Source: an uncultured Eubacteriales bacterium
Lineage (GTDB): Bacteria > Bacillota > Clostridia > Christensenellales > Aristaeellaceae
Length of the DNA stretch: 64,000 bases
Direction: 5' to 3'
Assembly (NCBI GenBank): GCA_900548145.1
Contig: URJB01000007.1
Coordinates: 1-64,000, forward strand
Positions within the stretch are counted from its first letter, which is position 1. Each line of letters opens with the position of its first letter. Under the pieces are notes generated by a model, which worked only from the letters and a program-made list of their open reading frames with translations, searched no databases and was not told where the DNA came from. Below, piece by piece: positions 1 to 8,450 of the stretch. The position numbers and the translations under genes are program-made.

Positions 1-664
1 TCAGAAACAGCTCCGGCATCACCGCGTAGGTGCCGCCGATCCCGCCGTCCGCGCCGATGGCGCGTCCCGCCACAAACTGCTCGTCCGGCCCGTTGAAAAG
101 GATGCACTCCCGGTCGAAGGCCCGACGGAAGCCCTCGATGTCATAGACGGGCATGGAGGAATTTTTGACGCCCACAACGCGGGGATTCTGCTGCATCCGC
201 TTGATCAGCGGAATCGAAAGGGCCACGCCCGCCAGCTGGGGAATGTTGTAGATAAAGAAATCCGTATGGGGGGCCGCGTCGGAGATGTCGTTCCAGTATC
301 GGGCGATGGCCGCGTCCGGCAGGTGAAAATAGATGGGAGGAATGCTGGCAATGGCGTCCACGCCAAGCTGCTCGGCATGCTCTGCCAGCTCGCAGCTCTC
401 CGCGGTATTGTTGCATGCCACGTGCGCAATGATGGTACACTGGTCGCCCACCTCCTGCATCACAGTCTCCAGCGTTCGCATTCTTTCTTCTTTTGTAAGA
501 TAGATGCACTCCCCGGAGGAGCCGCCCACGTACAGGCCCTTCACGCCCTTGTCCACCAGATGGCGGGCCAGACGGCGCGTGCGCGCCTCGTTGACGGCTC
601 CCTGATCGTCGTAGCAGGCGTAAAACGCCGGAATCACGCCCCTGTACTTTTCTAATATGACCAT
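1..664 (-). CDS. N-acetylneuraminate lyase / DHDPS-family aldolase, 3' end cut by window
   Basis: Class I aldolase of the DapA/NanA family, which cleaves or condenses 2-keto acids through a Schiff-base lysine. About 221 residues are visible. Family landmarks are the early GGSSGE motif (substrate carboxylate binding), the YNIP motif with the catalytic tyrosine, the Schiff-base lysine in VGVKNSS, and GADGGIGGTY, which resembles sialate lyases (GADGGIGSTY). The ATG start follows a GAGGAGG site. It lies downstream of a CUT1 sugar importer on the same strand, so a role in breaking down an imported sialic acid or other keto-sugar acid is likely; that substrate is inferred. KDG or related aldolases remain possible. 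Confidence 0.85.
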   Translation of the reverse strand, partial: MVILEKYRGVIPAFYACYDDQGAVNEARTRRLARHLVDKGVKGLYVGGSSGECIYLTKEERMRTLETVMQEVGDQCTIIAHVACNNTAESCELAEHAEQLGVDAIASIPPIYFHLPDAAIARYWNDISDAAPHTDFFIYNIPQLAGVALSIPLIKRMQQNPRVVGVKNSSMPVYDIEGFRRAFDRECILFNGPDEQFVAGRAIGADGGIGGTYAVMPELFL

Positions 665-715
665 GATGATAACGTCCTCCTCATTGGATGATGGATGATG
701 GAAACACGCGGCGGC

Positions 716-1549
716 TCAGCCCTTGACCGCGCCCATGGTGATGCCCCGGGTGAAGTATTTCTGGAACGCCAGAAACACGGCGATGATCGGTACGCTGGCC
801 AGCGTGGCGCCCGCCATGATCAGGCCGAAGTCCGTGCTGGCCTCGCCCTGCATCTTGGCAATGCCCAGAGAAATGGTCAGCTTTCGCTGAGCGTTGAGCA
901 TGATCAGCTGCAGGAAGTAATCGTTCCATGCGGTGATGAAGGTGAAGATCGCCAGCGCGCCCACGCCGGGCTTAATCATGGGAAACACAATGTCGATGAA
1001 GGTGCGGGCCTCCCCCGCCCCGTCGATGCGCGCCGCCTCCAGCATTTCATTGGGAATGTTCTCGGAGAACTGCTTCATCAGGAACACGCCGAAGGGCCAG
1101 CCCACGGTGGGGAAGATGACCGCCCACAGGGTGTTGTGCAGGTTCAGCCACGCCATTTCCTTGAGCAGAGGAATCATGATGACCTGCTTGGGCAGCGCCA
1201 TGGCGCAGACGAACATGGTGAAGATCAACCCGCGCCCGGCAAATTGCTTCTTGGCCAGCGCGTAGCCGCCCATGGCGCCGCACAGACAGGCGAGCAGCAT
1301 GGTCATGCCGCAGATGAACACCGTGTTGAGCAGCCACGTCCATGCGGGCTTGGAGAAAAGCTTGGCATAGTTGGCCGTCGTCGGACTGACGGGAAAAAAG
1401 GAGGGCACCCGGGCGTTGATTTCCTTTGCTCCCTTCACGGACCCCGTGATGATCCAATACAGCGGAAACAGCATGAGCAGCGCCAGCACAATCAGAAGCG
1501 CGATGCTCACAATTCGATAAACCGTTATTTTATGTACGCTGTGATCCAT
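716..1549 (-). CDS. ABC sugar permease, MalG-type (CUT1)
   Basis: Inner-membrane subunit of a carbohydrate ABC importer, 277 residues with about six membrane segments. The EAA loop that contacts the ATPase is visible as EAARIDGAGEARTF, and the C-terminus GITMGAVKG is the usual MalG-type ending. The first helix starts near residue 12 after a short basic N-terminus. It starts 16 bp downstream of the partner permease and ends about 50 bp before the aldolase gene, so the four genes probably form one transcript. No ATPase gene is present in the cluster; a shared MsmX/MsiK-like ATPase elsewhere is the usual solution in Firmicutes. Confidence 0.93.
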   Translation of the reverse strand: MDHSVHKITVYRIVSIALLIVLALLMLFPLYWIITGSVKGAKEINARVPSFFPVSPTTANYAKLFSKPAWTWLLNTVFICGMTMLLACLCGAMGGYALAKKQFAGRGLIFTMFVCAMALPKQVIMIPLLKEMAWLNLHNTLWAVIFPTVGWPFGVFLMKQFSENIPNEMLEAARIDGAGEARTFIDIVFPMIKPGVGALAIFTFITAWNDYFLQLIMLNAQRKLTISLGIAKMQGEASTDFGLIMAGATLASVPIIAVFLAFQKYFTRGITMGAVKG

Positions 1550-1565
1550 GATTGTCCTCGCCCCC

Positions 1566-2471
1566 TCAGCTGCCGGATTTGGCCAGACGGAACTGCGCCG
1601 CGCTGAACAGCGCGATGATCGCCGCCAGAATGATGCCCATGGCGCAGCCGTAGCCGAAGTTGTTCAGCTTGACCGCGTTATGGTAGATGTAGTACATGAT
1701 GGTCAATGTGGAATCCTGCGGCCCGCCGGAGGTCAGCAGGTCGATCAGCGCGAAGCACTGGAAGGAGTTGATGGTGGTGATGATCAGAATATAGAGCGTG
1801 GTGGGCATGACCTGCGGCCACTTGATGCGCCAGAAGGTCTGCAGGCTGGTAGCCCCGTCCACCTGCGCCGCCTCCACCAGCGAATGATCCACATTGCTCA
1901 GCGCCGCCACATACAGCACGATAGGCTGACCGACGGAGGTGGTCAGCAGGATGGTGATGATGCAGCCCAGCGCCGTATCCGCGCTGCCCAGCCAGTTCAG
2001 GTTTTTGCTGATGAGGCCCAGCGCCGTAAACACATAGTTGAGCAGGCCGTAGTAGGGGTTGAACATCCATTTCCATACCACGGTTACCGCCACAGAGCCC
2101 GTGACCACCGGCAGATAGAACACACAGCGGAAAAAGGAGGTGTACAGCTGCCGCATCTGATAAATCGCCGAAGCGACCCACAGCGAAAACAGGCATGTGA
2201 AGGGCACGCTGACCAGCACGATCATCAGCGTATTGACCAGCGACTTGCCGAACTTCACATCCTGAAACAAACGAACATAGTTGTCGAGACCTACGAAGGT
2301 AAACTCGGAAAGGGTGTAGCGAAAAGCGCTGTTGAACAGGCACATGAACATGGGAAAAACGACGAACCCAAGGAAAAAAACCAGAGCCGGCGCCATAAAC
2401 AGATAGCCGGAAATGCTTTCGCGCCTGCGCGTGGCGCGCAGGCTGCGGTTGATGCTGGCGGTAGTTTGCAC
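1566..2471 (-). CDS. ABC sugar permease, MalF-type (CUT1)
   Basis: Partner membrane subunit of the same carbohydrate importer, 301 residues with about six membrane helices. The N-terminal GYLFMAPALVFFLGFVVFPM helix is typical of UgpA/MalF-like permeases, and the EAA loop reads EAAQVDGATSLQTFW. The start is GTG, preceded by AAAGGGGG. A hairpin with a T-run separates it from the upstream binding-protein gene, so permease expression is expected to be lower than that of the binding protein. Confidence 0.93.
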   Translation of the reverse strand: MQTTASINRSLRATRRRESISGYLFMAPALVFFLGFVVFPMFMCLFNSAFRYTLSEFTFVGLDNYVRLFQDVKFGKSLVNTLMIVLVSVPFTCLFSLWVASAIYQMRQLYTSFFRCVFYLPVVTGSVAVTVVWKWMFNPYYGLLNYVFTALGLISKNLNWLGSADTALGCIITILLTTSVGQPIVLYVAALSNVDHSLVEAAQVDGATSLQTFWRIKWPQVMPTTLYILIITTINSFQCFALIDLLTSGGPQDSTLTIMYYIYHNAVKLNNFGYGCAMGIILAAIIALFSAAQFRLAKSGS

Positions 2472-2497
2472 GCGGCGATCCCCCTTTTCTAGAAAAA

Positions 2498-2526
2498 GGG
2501 GCGCTCAGCCATGGGGAGAGCGCCCC
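2498..2526 (-). terminator. Intercistronic hairpin after the binding-protein gene
   Basis: A perfect 9-bp stem (GGGGCGCTC with GAGCGCCCC) is followed on the minus strand by a T-run. It lies between the solute-binding protein and the first permease and probably acts as a partial terminator or 3' stabiliser that favours binding-protein expression. Confidence 0.75.
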
Positions 2527-2545
2527 TCCAACCCGGACGGTTGGC

Positions 2546-3811
2546 TTATTGGTTCACGTTCTGGATGTACAGGGCCACTTCATCGGCCACGTTTCCGCCC
2601 GCGCCCACGCGCTGGAGCAGGTTCCACCACTCATAGCGCTGGGTGTTCCAGTTCGGGGCCACCTGATAGTAATCGCCCAGATACTGCACGAAGGGAGCAT
2701 AGGTATCCAGATATTCCTTCTCGGTGCCGGCATACAGGCCGGTCACGGAGGACCGCACGGAGAAGTAGCCGGACATGTACACGCTCTTGCGCACCTGCAC
2801 GGGATCGTCGCACACAAAGCGGATGAAGGTCTTGGCCGCCTCAATCTTAGCAGCGTCGCCGTTGTCGAAGATGCCGAAGCCCCAGATGCCGCCGCACAGT
2901 TCGGGATCGCCCTTGTCGGTGGGGAAGGTCATGGGGAACAGCTCCACGCCGTCGGCCAGCTTGTCGCGGTTCAGGCCCTCGATGGCGGCGTTCCAGCAGA
3001 AGGCCATCTTGGAGGTGCCGTTGACGAACAGGGCCAGCTCCTCGCCGCCGTTGATGGAGGGATCAAAGGCGATGAGACCTTCCTCCGCCCACTTCTGGAG
3101 CATGGTCAGGGCCTTGATGTTTTCCTCACTGTCCATGGTGTACTTGCTGAAATCCGGGGAGGTGAACTTGCCGCTGTAGAGGTTGTTCACCAGAGCGCGG
3201 GTGCCCTGATCGCCGCCCTGACCGGAGCAGAAGATCAGGCCGGTGGGGTTGTAGCCCGCTTCGACCAGCGCGCGCAGGGCCATCTCAAAGCCCTCGGTGG
3301 TCCAGGTATGCTTTTCCATGTCGATGTACTGCAGGGCGTCCGCCTTCTCAAAGGCAGCCTTGTCGATGACCATGCAGTGGGCCGTGGAGCACAGGGGATA
3401 CTCGTAGTACACGCCGGCCGCGTCCTTGCAGGCAGCGGCTACGCCGGCGCTGATGTCGGCCATGGCTTCGTCCGTCCACAGATCATCCAGCGGCACCAGC
3501 GCGTTGGCCGCCGCATACACGGCCACCAGACGCTCGGGGCCTTCGAAGATGATGTCAGGGGTGGTTTTGGCTTCCATGGCGGTGGTGACCTGCACGTCGC
3601 CGTTGGTGTAGTCCAGATACTCCACATTCACCTTGATGTTGGGGTATACTGCGTTGAAGTCCGCAATCAGCGTCTGGACTTGTTCGTCATCGCCAAAGCC
3701 GCCGACAGGGAAGGTCCACAGGGTGATTTCGGTCGTCATGTCGTCGGCCAGCGCCGCCGCTACGGGCAGAACCAGCATCAGGCACAGGAACAGGGCGATC
3801 AGTTTCTTCAT
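2546..3811 (-). CDS. Extracellular sugar-binding protein (CUT1 importer)
   Basis: Substrate-binding protein of the importer, 421 residues, family 1 solute-binding fold. It starts with a classical signal peptide (MKKLIALFLCLMLVLPVAAA, cleavage near ALADD) but has no lipobox cysteine, which is unusual for a Gram-positive importer. The segment LWTFPVGGFGDDEQVQTLIA is typical of the first strand and helix of this family. The AAGGAGG ribosome site lies about 12 bases before the ATG. It is the first gene of the operon, behind a promoter overlapped by a GntR-type operator. The sugar is not evident from sequence; the downstream aldolase hints at a sialic or sugar acid. Confidence 0.92.
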   Translation of the reverse strand: MKKLIALFLCLMLVLPVAAALADDMTTEITLWTFPVGGFGDDEQVQTLIADFNAVYPNIKVNVEYLDYTNGDVQVTTAMEAKTTPDIIFEGPERLVAVYAAANALVPLDDLWTDEAMADISAGVAAACKDAAGVYYEYPLCSTAHCMVIDKAAFEKADALQYIDMEKHTWTTEGFEMALRALVEAGYNPTGLIFCSGQGGDQGTRALVNNLYSGKFTSPDFSKYTMDSEENIKALTMLQKWAEEGLIAFDPSINGGEELALFVNGTSKMAFCWNAAIEGLNRDKLADGVELFPMTFPTDKGDPELCGGIWGFGIFDNGDAAKIEAAKTFIRFVCDDPVQVRKSVYMSGYFSVRSSVTGLYAGTEKEYLDTYAPFVQYLGDYYQVAPNWNTQRYEWWNLLQRVGAGGNVADEVALYIQNVNQ

Positions 3812-3924
3812 CTTGGAAAGACCTCCTTGCTATATTGTTCAACCCCTTTCAGGGGGGTGAAGCGATGGGAAGAACGGGACGGGACGGAACGTTGCAGGGG
3901 GTACGCTGTTTCTTTCGTGGCTCA

Positions 3925-3953
3925 AATGTACTACAAATGAGGAATGATGTCAA
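3925..3953 (-). promoter_or_regulatory. Promoter of the importer/aldolase operon
   Basis: On the minus strand, TTGACA (3953-3948) and TACATT (3930-3925) are separated by 17 bp. The -10 box is overlapped by the operator at 3927-3935. Confidence 0.7.
3927..3935. promoter_or_regulatory. Probable GntR operator 1
   Basis: TGTACTACA fits the TGTnnnACA core of FadR-subfamily GntR operators and overlaps the -10 box of the leftward operon promoter, a position suited to repression. A second copy lies at 4060-4074. Confidence 0.6.
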
Positions 3954-4021
3954 TAGGTTTTTTATTTCCAAGCCCATAATATTTTTTCGGGCTGGTTTCT
4001 ATGCCATATTTTCTATCGTGA

Positions 4022-4050
4022 TTGACTTTTTTGCAAGGCTGTTTTATAAT
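4022..4050 (+). promoter_or_regulatory. Promoter of the GntR regulator gene
   Basis: TTGACT (4022-4027) and a consensus TATAAT (4045-4050) are spaced by 17 bp, 45 bp before the GTG start. Confidence 0.75.
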
Positions 4051-4059
4051 AAGACATGC

Positions 4060-4074
4060 ATTTGTTCTACAAAT
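4060..4074. promoter_or_regulatory. Probable GntR operator 2 (autoregulation)
   Basis: ATTTGTTCTACAAAT is a perfect inverted repeat with a 3-bp centre and contains the TGTnnnACA core. It covers the expected transcription start of the regulator gene, suggesting autorepression. Confidence 0.6.
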
Positions 4075-4094
4075 CATGTAAGGGGTGAAGCATC

Positions 4095-4793
4095 GTGCAA
4101 AACACGAACCGGAATGACAAGCTTTACATCCGAACCTATCGGGAAATTCGGAAATATATCGTCCAGAACAACCTGCAGCCGGGCGATCTGCTGCCCACCG
4201 AGCAGAAGCTATGCGAGACGCTGGGCGTTAGCCGCAACGTGCTGCGGGAATCTATCAAGAGCATGGAGCTGATGGGCATGGTGCGGGCCTGCCCCGGAAA
4301 GGGCACGGAGGTGCAGGCGTTCAATCTGGATTTCATTCTGCAGAACGTGCTGTTTTTTCAGGTGGGCCCGCAGGAGGAGCATTCCATCCGGGAAATGTTC
4401 GGCGTGCGCAAGGTGCTGGAGCTGGCGTACATGCGGCAGGCCTTCCACGCGATGACCGAGGAGGACGTCCGGGCCCTGCGGAGCCTGGCCGACGCCATGC
4501 GCGACAACTGGTCCCGGGGCGTCTTCTTTATTCAGGAGGACAAGGACTTTCACCTGACGCTGTTCCGCTCCCTTCACAACGACGTGCTGCTCTCCCTGCT
4601 GGAGGCCATCTGGTCTGTGGACGACGGCTTCGAGCTGGAGAAAAAGCAGCCCCATCTGGAGCAGACGGTCACCAAGCACGAGGCCATCGTCGCCGCGCTG
4701 GAGAACCACAGCTATCCAGCGTTCGCACGAGCCATGGAAGCACATTTTTCCTCCGGCAAGTATCTGGGCATGACCTCTTACGAAGAATTCTGA
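4095..4793 (+). CDS. FadR-subfamily GntR transcriptional regulator
   Basis: Ligand-responsive repressor, 232 residues. The N-terminal winged helix (about residues 8-75) contains LQPGDLLPTEQKLCETLGVS and SRNVLRESIKSMELMGMV, and the rest is an all-helical FCD domain with the DKDFH and KHEAIVAAL segments that usually hold metal-ligand histidines. The GTG start has AGGGGTG upstream. It is divergent from the importer/aldolase operon, and two TGTnnnACA sites lie in the shared intergenic region, so it most likely represses both directions until a sugar acid binds. NanR, the sialic-acid regulator, belongs to the same subfamily. Confidence 0.9.
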   Translation: MQNTNRNDKLYIRTYREIRKYIVQNNLQPGDLLPTEQKLCETLGVSRNVLRESIKSMELMGMVRACPGKGTEVQAFNLDFILQNVLFFQVGPQEEHSIREMFGVRKVLELAYMRQAFHAMTEEDVRALRSLADAMRDNWSRGVFFIQEDKDFHLTLFRSLHNDVLLSLLEAIWSVDDGFELEKKQPHLEQTVTKHEAIVAALENHSYPAFARAMEAHFSSGKYLGMTSYEEF

Positions 4794-4888
4794 GAGGACA
4801 CAACCAGAGCGCGTTCACACTGTTGATAGCAAAATGAAATCTGGTATCGTACTGTTTCCTATCACAACGGAAGAAAGCACTTTGCAGA

Positions 4889-5956
4889 TTATTCTTCAAA
4901 GATACTGAGAAGATATCCGTAGTCCTCTGCCTCCAGCCTTGCATAGGGGATAAAGCGCAGCGCGGCGCTGTTGATGCAGTAGCGCACGCCGTTGGGGCTT
5001 TCCCGGTCGCCGGTGAAGACGTGGCCCAGATGGGAATCCCCGGCCCGGCTGCGCACCTCGGTGCGGTGCATCCCGTGGCTGTCGTCCGGCAGCTCCACCA
5101 CCGCAGGCTCCTCGATGGGCTTGGAGAAGGCGGGCCAGCCGCAGCTGCTTTCAAACTTGTCCGTGGAGGAAAACAGCGGCTCGCCGGTAACAATGTCCAC
5201 ATAAATGCCCTTCTCAAACTGATTCCAGAACTCGTTCTGGAAGGGGGATTCGGTGGCGTTTTCCTGCGTTACCCGGTACTGCTCGTCGGTGAGCTTGTCC
5301 CGGATGGCCTCGGCGGCGGGCTTTTGATAATCGCCCGGATCGATCCTCAGCCGGGAGAACAGCTCGATTTCCGCCCGGGGAATGTGGCAATAGCCGTTCG
5401 GGTTTTTATCCAGATAATCCTGATGATACTCCTCCGCCGGGAAGAAGTTGACCAGCGGGCCGATCTCCACCACGAATTTCTCCCTGCGCCTCCGCTCCAG
5501 AGCGGCGACGCGCTCCACGATTTCTCTGGATGCGTCGTCCTCGTAGTACACGCCGGTCTGGTACTGACTGCCCACGTCGTTGCCCTGCCGGTTCTCCACC
5601 GTTGGGTCGATCACATAAAAGTACGCCAGCAGCAGTGCGTCCAGGCTGACCTGCTCAGGGTCGTAGGTCACCTTCACGGTCTCCCGGAAGCCCGTTTGGC
5701 CTTTGACCACCGTCTGGTAATTCGCGTCTTCCTCGCCGGTGCCGTTGGCATAGCCGCTGACCGCATCCGTCACGCCGGGAATAGACTGCATCAGCTTTTC
5801 CAGCCCCCAGAAGCAGCCCCCGGCCAGATAAATGACATTCTGCCTGTGTTCCATCGCTTCCTCCCTCATGGTGGTCATGGGGGCCTCTGCCAGCGCGGCC
5901 GATGAAAGCAGCAGCGCGGCCAGCAGCAGGGCGACCCCTCTCTTTTTCAGCTTCAT
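4889..5956 (-). CDS. msrAB: Exported peptide methionine sulfoxide reductase MsrA-MsrB fusion
   Basis: Bifunctional enzyme that repairs both S- and R-methionine sulfoxide in proteins, 355 residues. MsrA comes first, with its catalytic GGCFWG motif (Cys48), then MsrB with [17 protein letters not shown] and RYCIN (Cys327, catalytic). MsrB lacks the paired CxxC zinc motifs, as in the PilB-type form. The start chosen has an AAAGGAG site and opens a signal peptide ([20 protein letters not shown]), so the enzyme acts outside the membrane. It lies last in a redox cluster whose TlpA-like protein is the natural candidate to recycle it, as in Neisseria PilB. Confidence 0.93.
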   Translation of the reverse strand: MKLKKRGVALLLAALLLSSAALAEAPMTTMREEAMEHRQNVIYLAGGCFWGLEKLMQSIPGVTDAVSGYANGTGEEDANYQTVVKGQTGFRETVKVTYDPEQVSLDALLLAYFYVIDPTVENRQGNDVGSQYQTGVYYEDDASREIVERVAALERRRREKFVVEIGPLVNFFPAEEYHQDYLDKNPNGYCHIPRAEIELFSRLRIDPGDYQKPAAEAIRDKLTDEQYRVTQENATESPFQNEFWNQFEKGIYVDIVTGEPLFSSTDKFESSCGWPAFSKPIEEPAVVELPDDSHGMHRTEVRSRAGDSHLGHVFTGDRESPNGVRYCINSAALRFIPYARLEAEDYGYLLSIFEE

Positions 5957-6026
5957 GATTCGTTTCTCCTTTCCGGGGTCAGGCGAGGCCGTTTCCCCGT
6001 CGTCCGTCCCGTGAAGGGGAGTAACA

Positions 6027-6059
6027 GAAAAGCGGCGCAGGCCCCTCGCCTTGCGCCGC
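6027..6059 (-). terminator. Hairpin terminator or attenuator between tlpA-like gene and msrAB
   Basis: On the minus strand GCGGCGCA and TGCGCCGC form an 8-bp stem followed by TTTTCTGTT. Readthrough would be needed to reach msrAB from the upstream genes, or msrAB has its own promoter in the 110 bp that follow. Confidence 0.65.
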
Positions 6060-6069
6060 GTCAGGACGA

Positions 6070-7188
6070 TCACTTGCCGTCCTTGTTCATCATTTCCATG
6101 TCCTTCATCAGCGTCTGGTCGATGAGGGACTGCAGCGTCTTCATCTGGGTTTCGTTGTTGATGCCGCCCAGAATCGCCTCGCCCACGATGTTGCCGTTAC
6201 GGTCCACCACCATCGTCGTGGGGAACGCCGTAATGCTGTAGGTAAGCTTTCCAGCCTCGCTGTCCGCGGGGAAGTAGATGTTCTGGTACGCGGCGCCCTT
6301 CTTTTCCAGAATGCTCTTGGCTTCCATGATCATGCTCTCGTCGCCGCCGATGGTGTCCGCGTTGATGCCGATCACCGCGCCGCCCTTCAGCTTGAGCTCC
6401 TCGTTGAGCGCGTTCAGTTCGCTCAGCTCCGCAATGCAGGGCGCGCAGGCGGAGAACCAGAAGTTGACCACGGTGACGGCGTTGTTCTTGAACAGCTCGC
6501 TGGTGACAGGATTGCCGTCCAGATCCTTGCCCTCGAAGGCGGGGAACTTCACGGCGGAATCATCCTCCATCATCATGTCCTTATCCGCCATGTTGTCGTC
6601 CATCATGTCCTTGTCCATATTGTCGTCCGCCATGGCCATTCCTTCGTTCCCCATGACCATGCCGCCTTCCGCCGTCACCATGCTGCTGTCCATCATCATG
6701 TCGGAGTCCGCCGTCATGTCGCCTTCCGGCATGAGCATATCCATTTCCGCGTCCAGCCGGCGAATGGTCTCAATGTCCTGCTGAAGCAGCTTGTACTCGT
6801 CCTCGGTGAAGCTCTCTTTAGCCGCCTCCAGCTGCTCCGTCAGGTAGTCGGCATAGGTCATGTCCATGTCGGGCTGCTTGTCCAGCATTCCGAAAAACTT
6901 GTTCCACAGGTCCATGTTCGCCTCGAATACGCCGTTCATTTCGGCGGTGAGCATTTCCAGCTTCTTTTCGGCGCAGTCGCAGGTTTCCCCGCAGCCGCAC
7001 TTTTCATCGCACATGCCCTTCATGCAGGCGCAGCCGTCCACGCCCTTGCCGTCCATCATGCAGGGGCAGGTTTCTTCCATGGTCTGGGTCTTGTCCATAT
7101 CGGACGGCTCCGCGCAGCAGGCGGAAGCGGCGGTCAGGGTCGTCAGCATACACAGCGCCAGAAACAGCGCGATCCAGGTTTTCTTCAT
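6070..7188 (-). CDS. TlpA-like exported thiol-disulfide oxidoreductase with Cys-rich and Met-rich segments
   Basis: Thioredoxin-fold protein expected to pass electrons to extracytoplasmic partners, 372 residues. After a signal sequence ([20 protein letters not shown]) comes a segment at residues 41-72 with nine cysteines in CxC and CxxxC spacings. A helical part follows, then an Asp/Met segment (residues 149-207) with 19 methionines, then an AhpC/TSA-like domain with the active-site CAPC (Cys248, Cys251). Cys24-Cys25 near the cleavage site could be lipidated, but the lipobox is weak. It lies 18 bp downstream of the 4Fe-4S membrane protein gene and upstream of msrAB. Metal binding or sacrificial methionine oxidation by the insert is inferred. 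Confidence 0.85.
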   Translation of the reverse strand: MKKTWIALFLALCMLTTLTAASACCAEPSDMDKTQTMEETCPCMMDGKGVDGCACMKGMCDEKCGCGETCDCAEKKLEMLTAEMNGVFEANMDLWNKFFGMLDKQPDMDMTYADYLTEQLEAAKESFTEDEYKLLQQDIETIRRLDAEMDMLMPEGDMTADSDMMMDSSMVTAEGGMVMGNEGMAMADDNMDKDMMDDNMADKDMMMEDDSAVKFPAFEGKDLDGNPVTSELFKNNAVTVVNFWFSACAPCIAELSELNALNEELKLKGGAVIGINADTIGGDESMIMEAKSILEKKGAAYQNIYFPADSEAGKLTYSITAFPTTMVVDRNGNIVGEAILGGINNETQMKTLQSLIDQTLMKDMEMMNKDGK

Positions 7189-7205
7189 TGAAAATACCCT
7201 CCGTT

Positions 7206-8156
7206 TCATTTTTGGATTGTTGGTTCCGCGGCGTTTTCGCCGGCTGGATTCTTGGGTTGGTTCGCCCCGGCTCCGCGGCTCAGCCCGCAGCGGAAGCTGA
7301 CCGCGCCCGTGGGGCAGGCCTTGACGCACATGCCGCAGCGGATGCACTCGGGATGATCCGGGGCCTTCGTCACGTCCACATCCATCTTGCAGGCCTTTTC
7401 ACACCGGCCGCAGTGGACGCATTTGTGCTGATCCACCTGCATCCCCGTCAGCGATACCCGGTTGAACAGCGCGTAGAACGCGCCCAGCGGGCACAGCCAC
7501 TTGCAGAACGGCCGGTAGAACAGCACGCTTAGGATGACCACCGCCGCCAGCACCACGCTCTTCCACGCGAACAGGTTGCCCAGAGCGCCCCGAACGCTTT
7601 CGCTGGTCAGGGAAAGGGGAATCGCCCCCTCCAGCACGCCCTGGGGGCACAGGTACTTGCAGAAGAAGGGATTGCCCAGCCCCACCTCGTTGACGAAGAT
7701 CAGCGGCAGCGTCACCGTCAGCAGCAGGATCAGGTACTTGAGATAGGTCAGGGGCTTGAGCCTCTTGGTGGACGGCTTCTTCTTCGGAAGCGGAATCTTG
7801 TGCAGCAACTCCTGAAACCAGCCGAAGGGGCACAGGAAGCCGCACACGAACCGCCCCAGCAGAACGCCCAGCAGGATCAGCGTACCGGTAACGTAGTAGG
7901 AAAACCGAAACTTGGACGATCCGATCACCGATTGAATCGCCCCAATGGGGCACGCTCCCGTAGCGGCGGGGCAGGAGTAGCAGTTGAGCCCCGGCACGCA
8001 GACGTACTTGCCTTTTCCCCGGTAAATCTGCCCCTTGAGCAGGTTGGGCAGATGGGGGTTGGTCAGAAGCGCGGCGCAGGCCTGCAGCAGTCCCCGAAAC
8101 CGGGCGAGAAAGCCGGAAACGGGCGGAGCCTTTGGCTTTGCCTTCTTCTTATCCAA
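7206..8156 (-). CDS. Polytopic 4Fe-4S protein (NapH/YccM/CcoG type)
   Basis: Membrane electron-transfer protein, 316 residues, with about five helices. It carries the repeated RxxCGxLCPFG-like motifs ([30 protein letters not shown]), an extra [13 protein letters not shown] motif, and a C-terminal ferredoxin domain with two CxxCxxCxxxC clusters. It probably carries reducing power across the membrane to the TlpA-like protein encoded next, taking the place CcdA has in other msrAB clusters. The likely start is TTG at 8156, overlapping the preceding small gene by 8 bp, so translation is probably coupled. Confidence 0.88.
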   Translation of the reverse strand: MDKKKAKPKAPPVSGFLARFRGLLQACAALLTNPHLPNLLKGQIYRGKGKYVCVPGLNCYSCPAATGACPIGAIQSVIGSSKFRFSYYVTGTLILLGVLLGRFVCGFLCPFGWFQELLHKIPLPKKKPSTKRLKPLTYLKYLILLLTVTLPLIFVNEVGLGNPFFCKYLCPQGVLEGAIPLSLTSESVRGALGNLFAWKSVVLAAVVILSVLFYRPFCKWLCPLGAFYALFNRVSLTGMQVDQHKCVHCGRCEKACKMDVDVTKAPDHPECIRCGMCVKACPTGAVSFRCGLSRGAGANQPKNPAGENAAEPTIQK

Positions 8157-8307
8157 TGCCTACACACTCCAGACAGATTCTGACGGCCTTGGAAAGCACC
8201 GTGCCGGCCTCGCCCCGCCACGCGCCGTAAGCCACCATCGCCGCGCCCAGCGCCAGAACGCCCAGCCGGACGGCCCGTCTGCCCGCGACCGATGAAATGA
8301 GATTCAT
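8149..8307 (-). CDS. CD1871A-family small CXXC membrane protein
   Basis: A 52-residue protein with one membrane helix ([19 protein letters not shown]) and a C-terminal ICLECVGIG carrying a CxxC pair. This fits the small CXXC family seen beside 4Fe-4S/TlpA pairs in clostridia. The start is ATG after AAAGGAGGG. It is the first gene of the cluster. A role as a membrane-tethered thiol relay is plausible but inferred. Confidence 0.8.
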   Translation of the reverse strand: MNLISSVAGRRAVRLGVLALGAAMVAYGAWRGEAGTVLSKAVRICLECVGIG

Positions 8308-8351
8308 GGGGGTTCCCTCCTTTGTTTCTTCTCGCAGGGTCATCATACCCT

Positions 8352-8371
8352 ACGGAGGTTAAAATCTCCGT
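8352..8371. promoter_or_regulatory. Inverted repeat between the divergent redox and two-component genes
   Basis: ACGGAG and CTCCGT flank an 8-bp GTTAAAAT centre. A related GTTAAGAT follows 12 bp after GTTAAAAT. It could be an operator shared by the two divergent transcripts; the regulator is unknown. Confidence 0.35.
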
Positions 8372-8384
8372 TAAGATGGAAAAC

Positions 8385-8416
8385 TTTATGCGCATTTTAT
8401 GCGCGTATGCTATACT
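8385..8416 (+). promoter_or_regulatory. Promoter of the response regulator with 11-bp-spaced direct repeat
   Basis: TTTATGCGC occurs at 8385-8393 and 8396-8404, exactly 11 bp apart, just where a -35 box would lie, followed by the -10 TATACT (8411-8416). OmpR/PhoB regulators bind direct repeats of this spacing in place of a -35 box, so autoactivation is likely. Confidence 0.5.
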
Positions 8417-8450
8417 GAGCGTGACAGGAAGAGAACAAAGGAGGCCCGGT

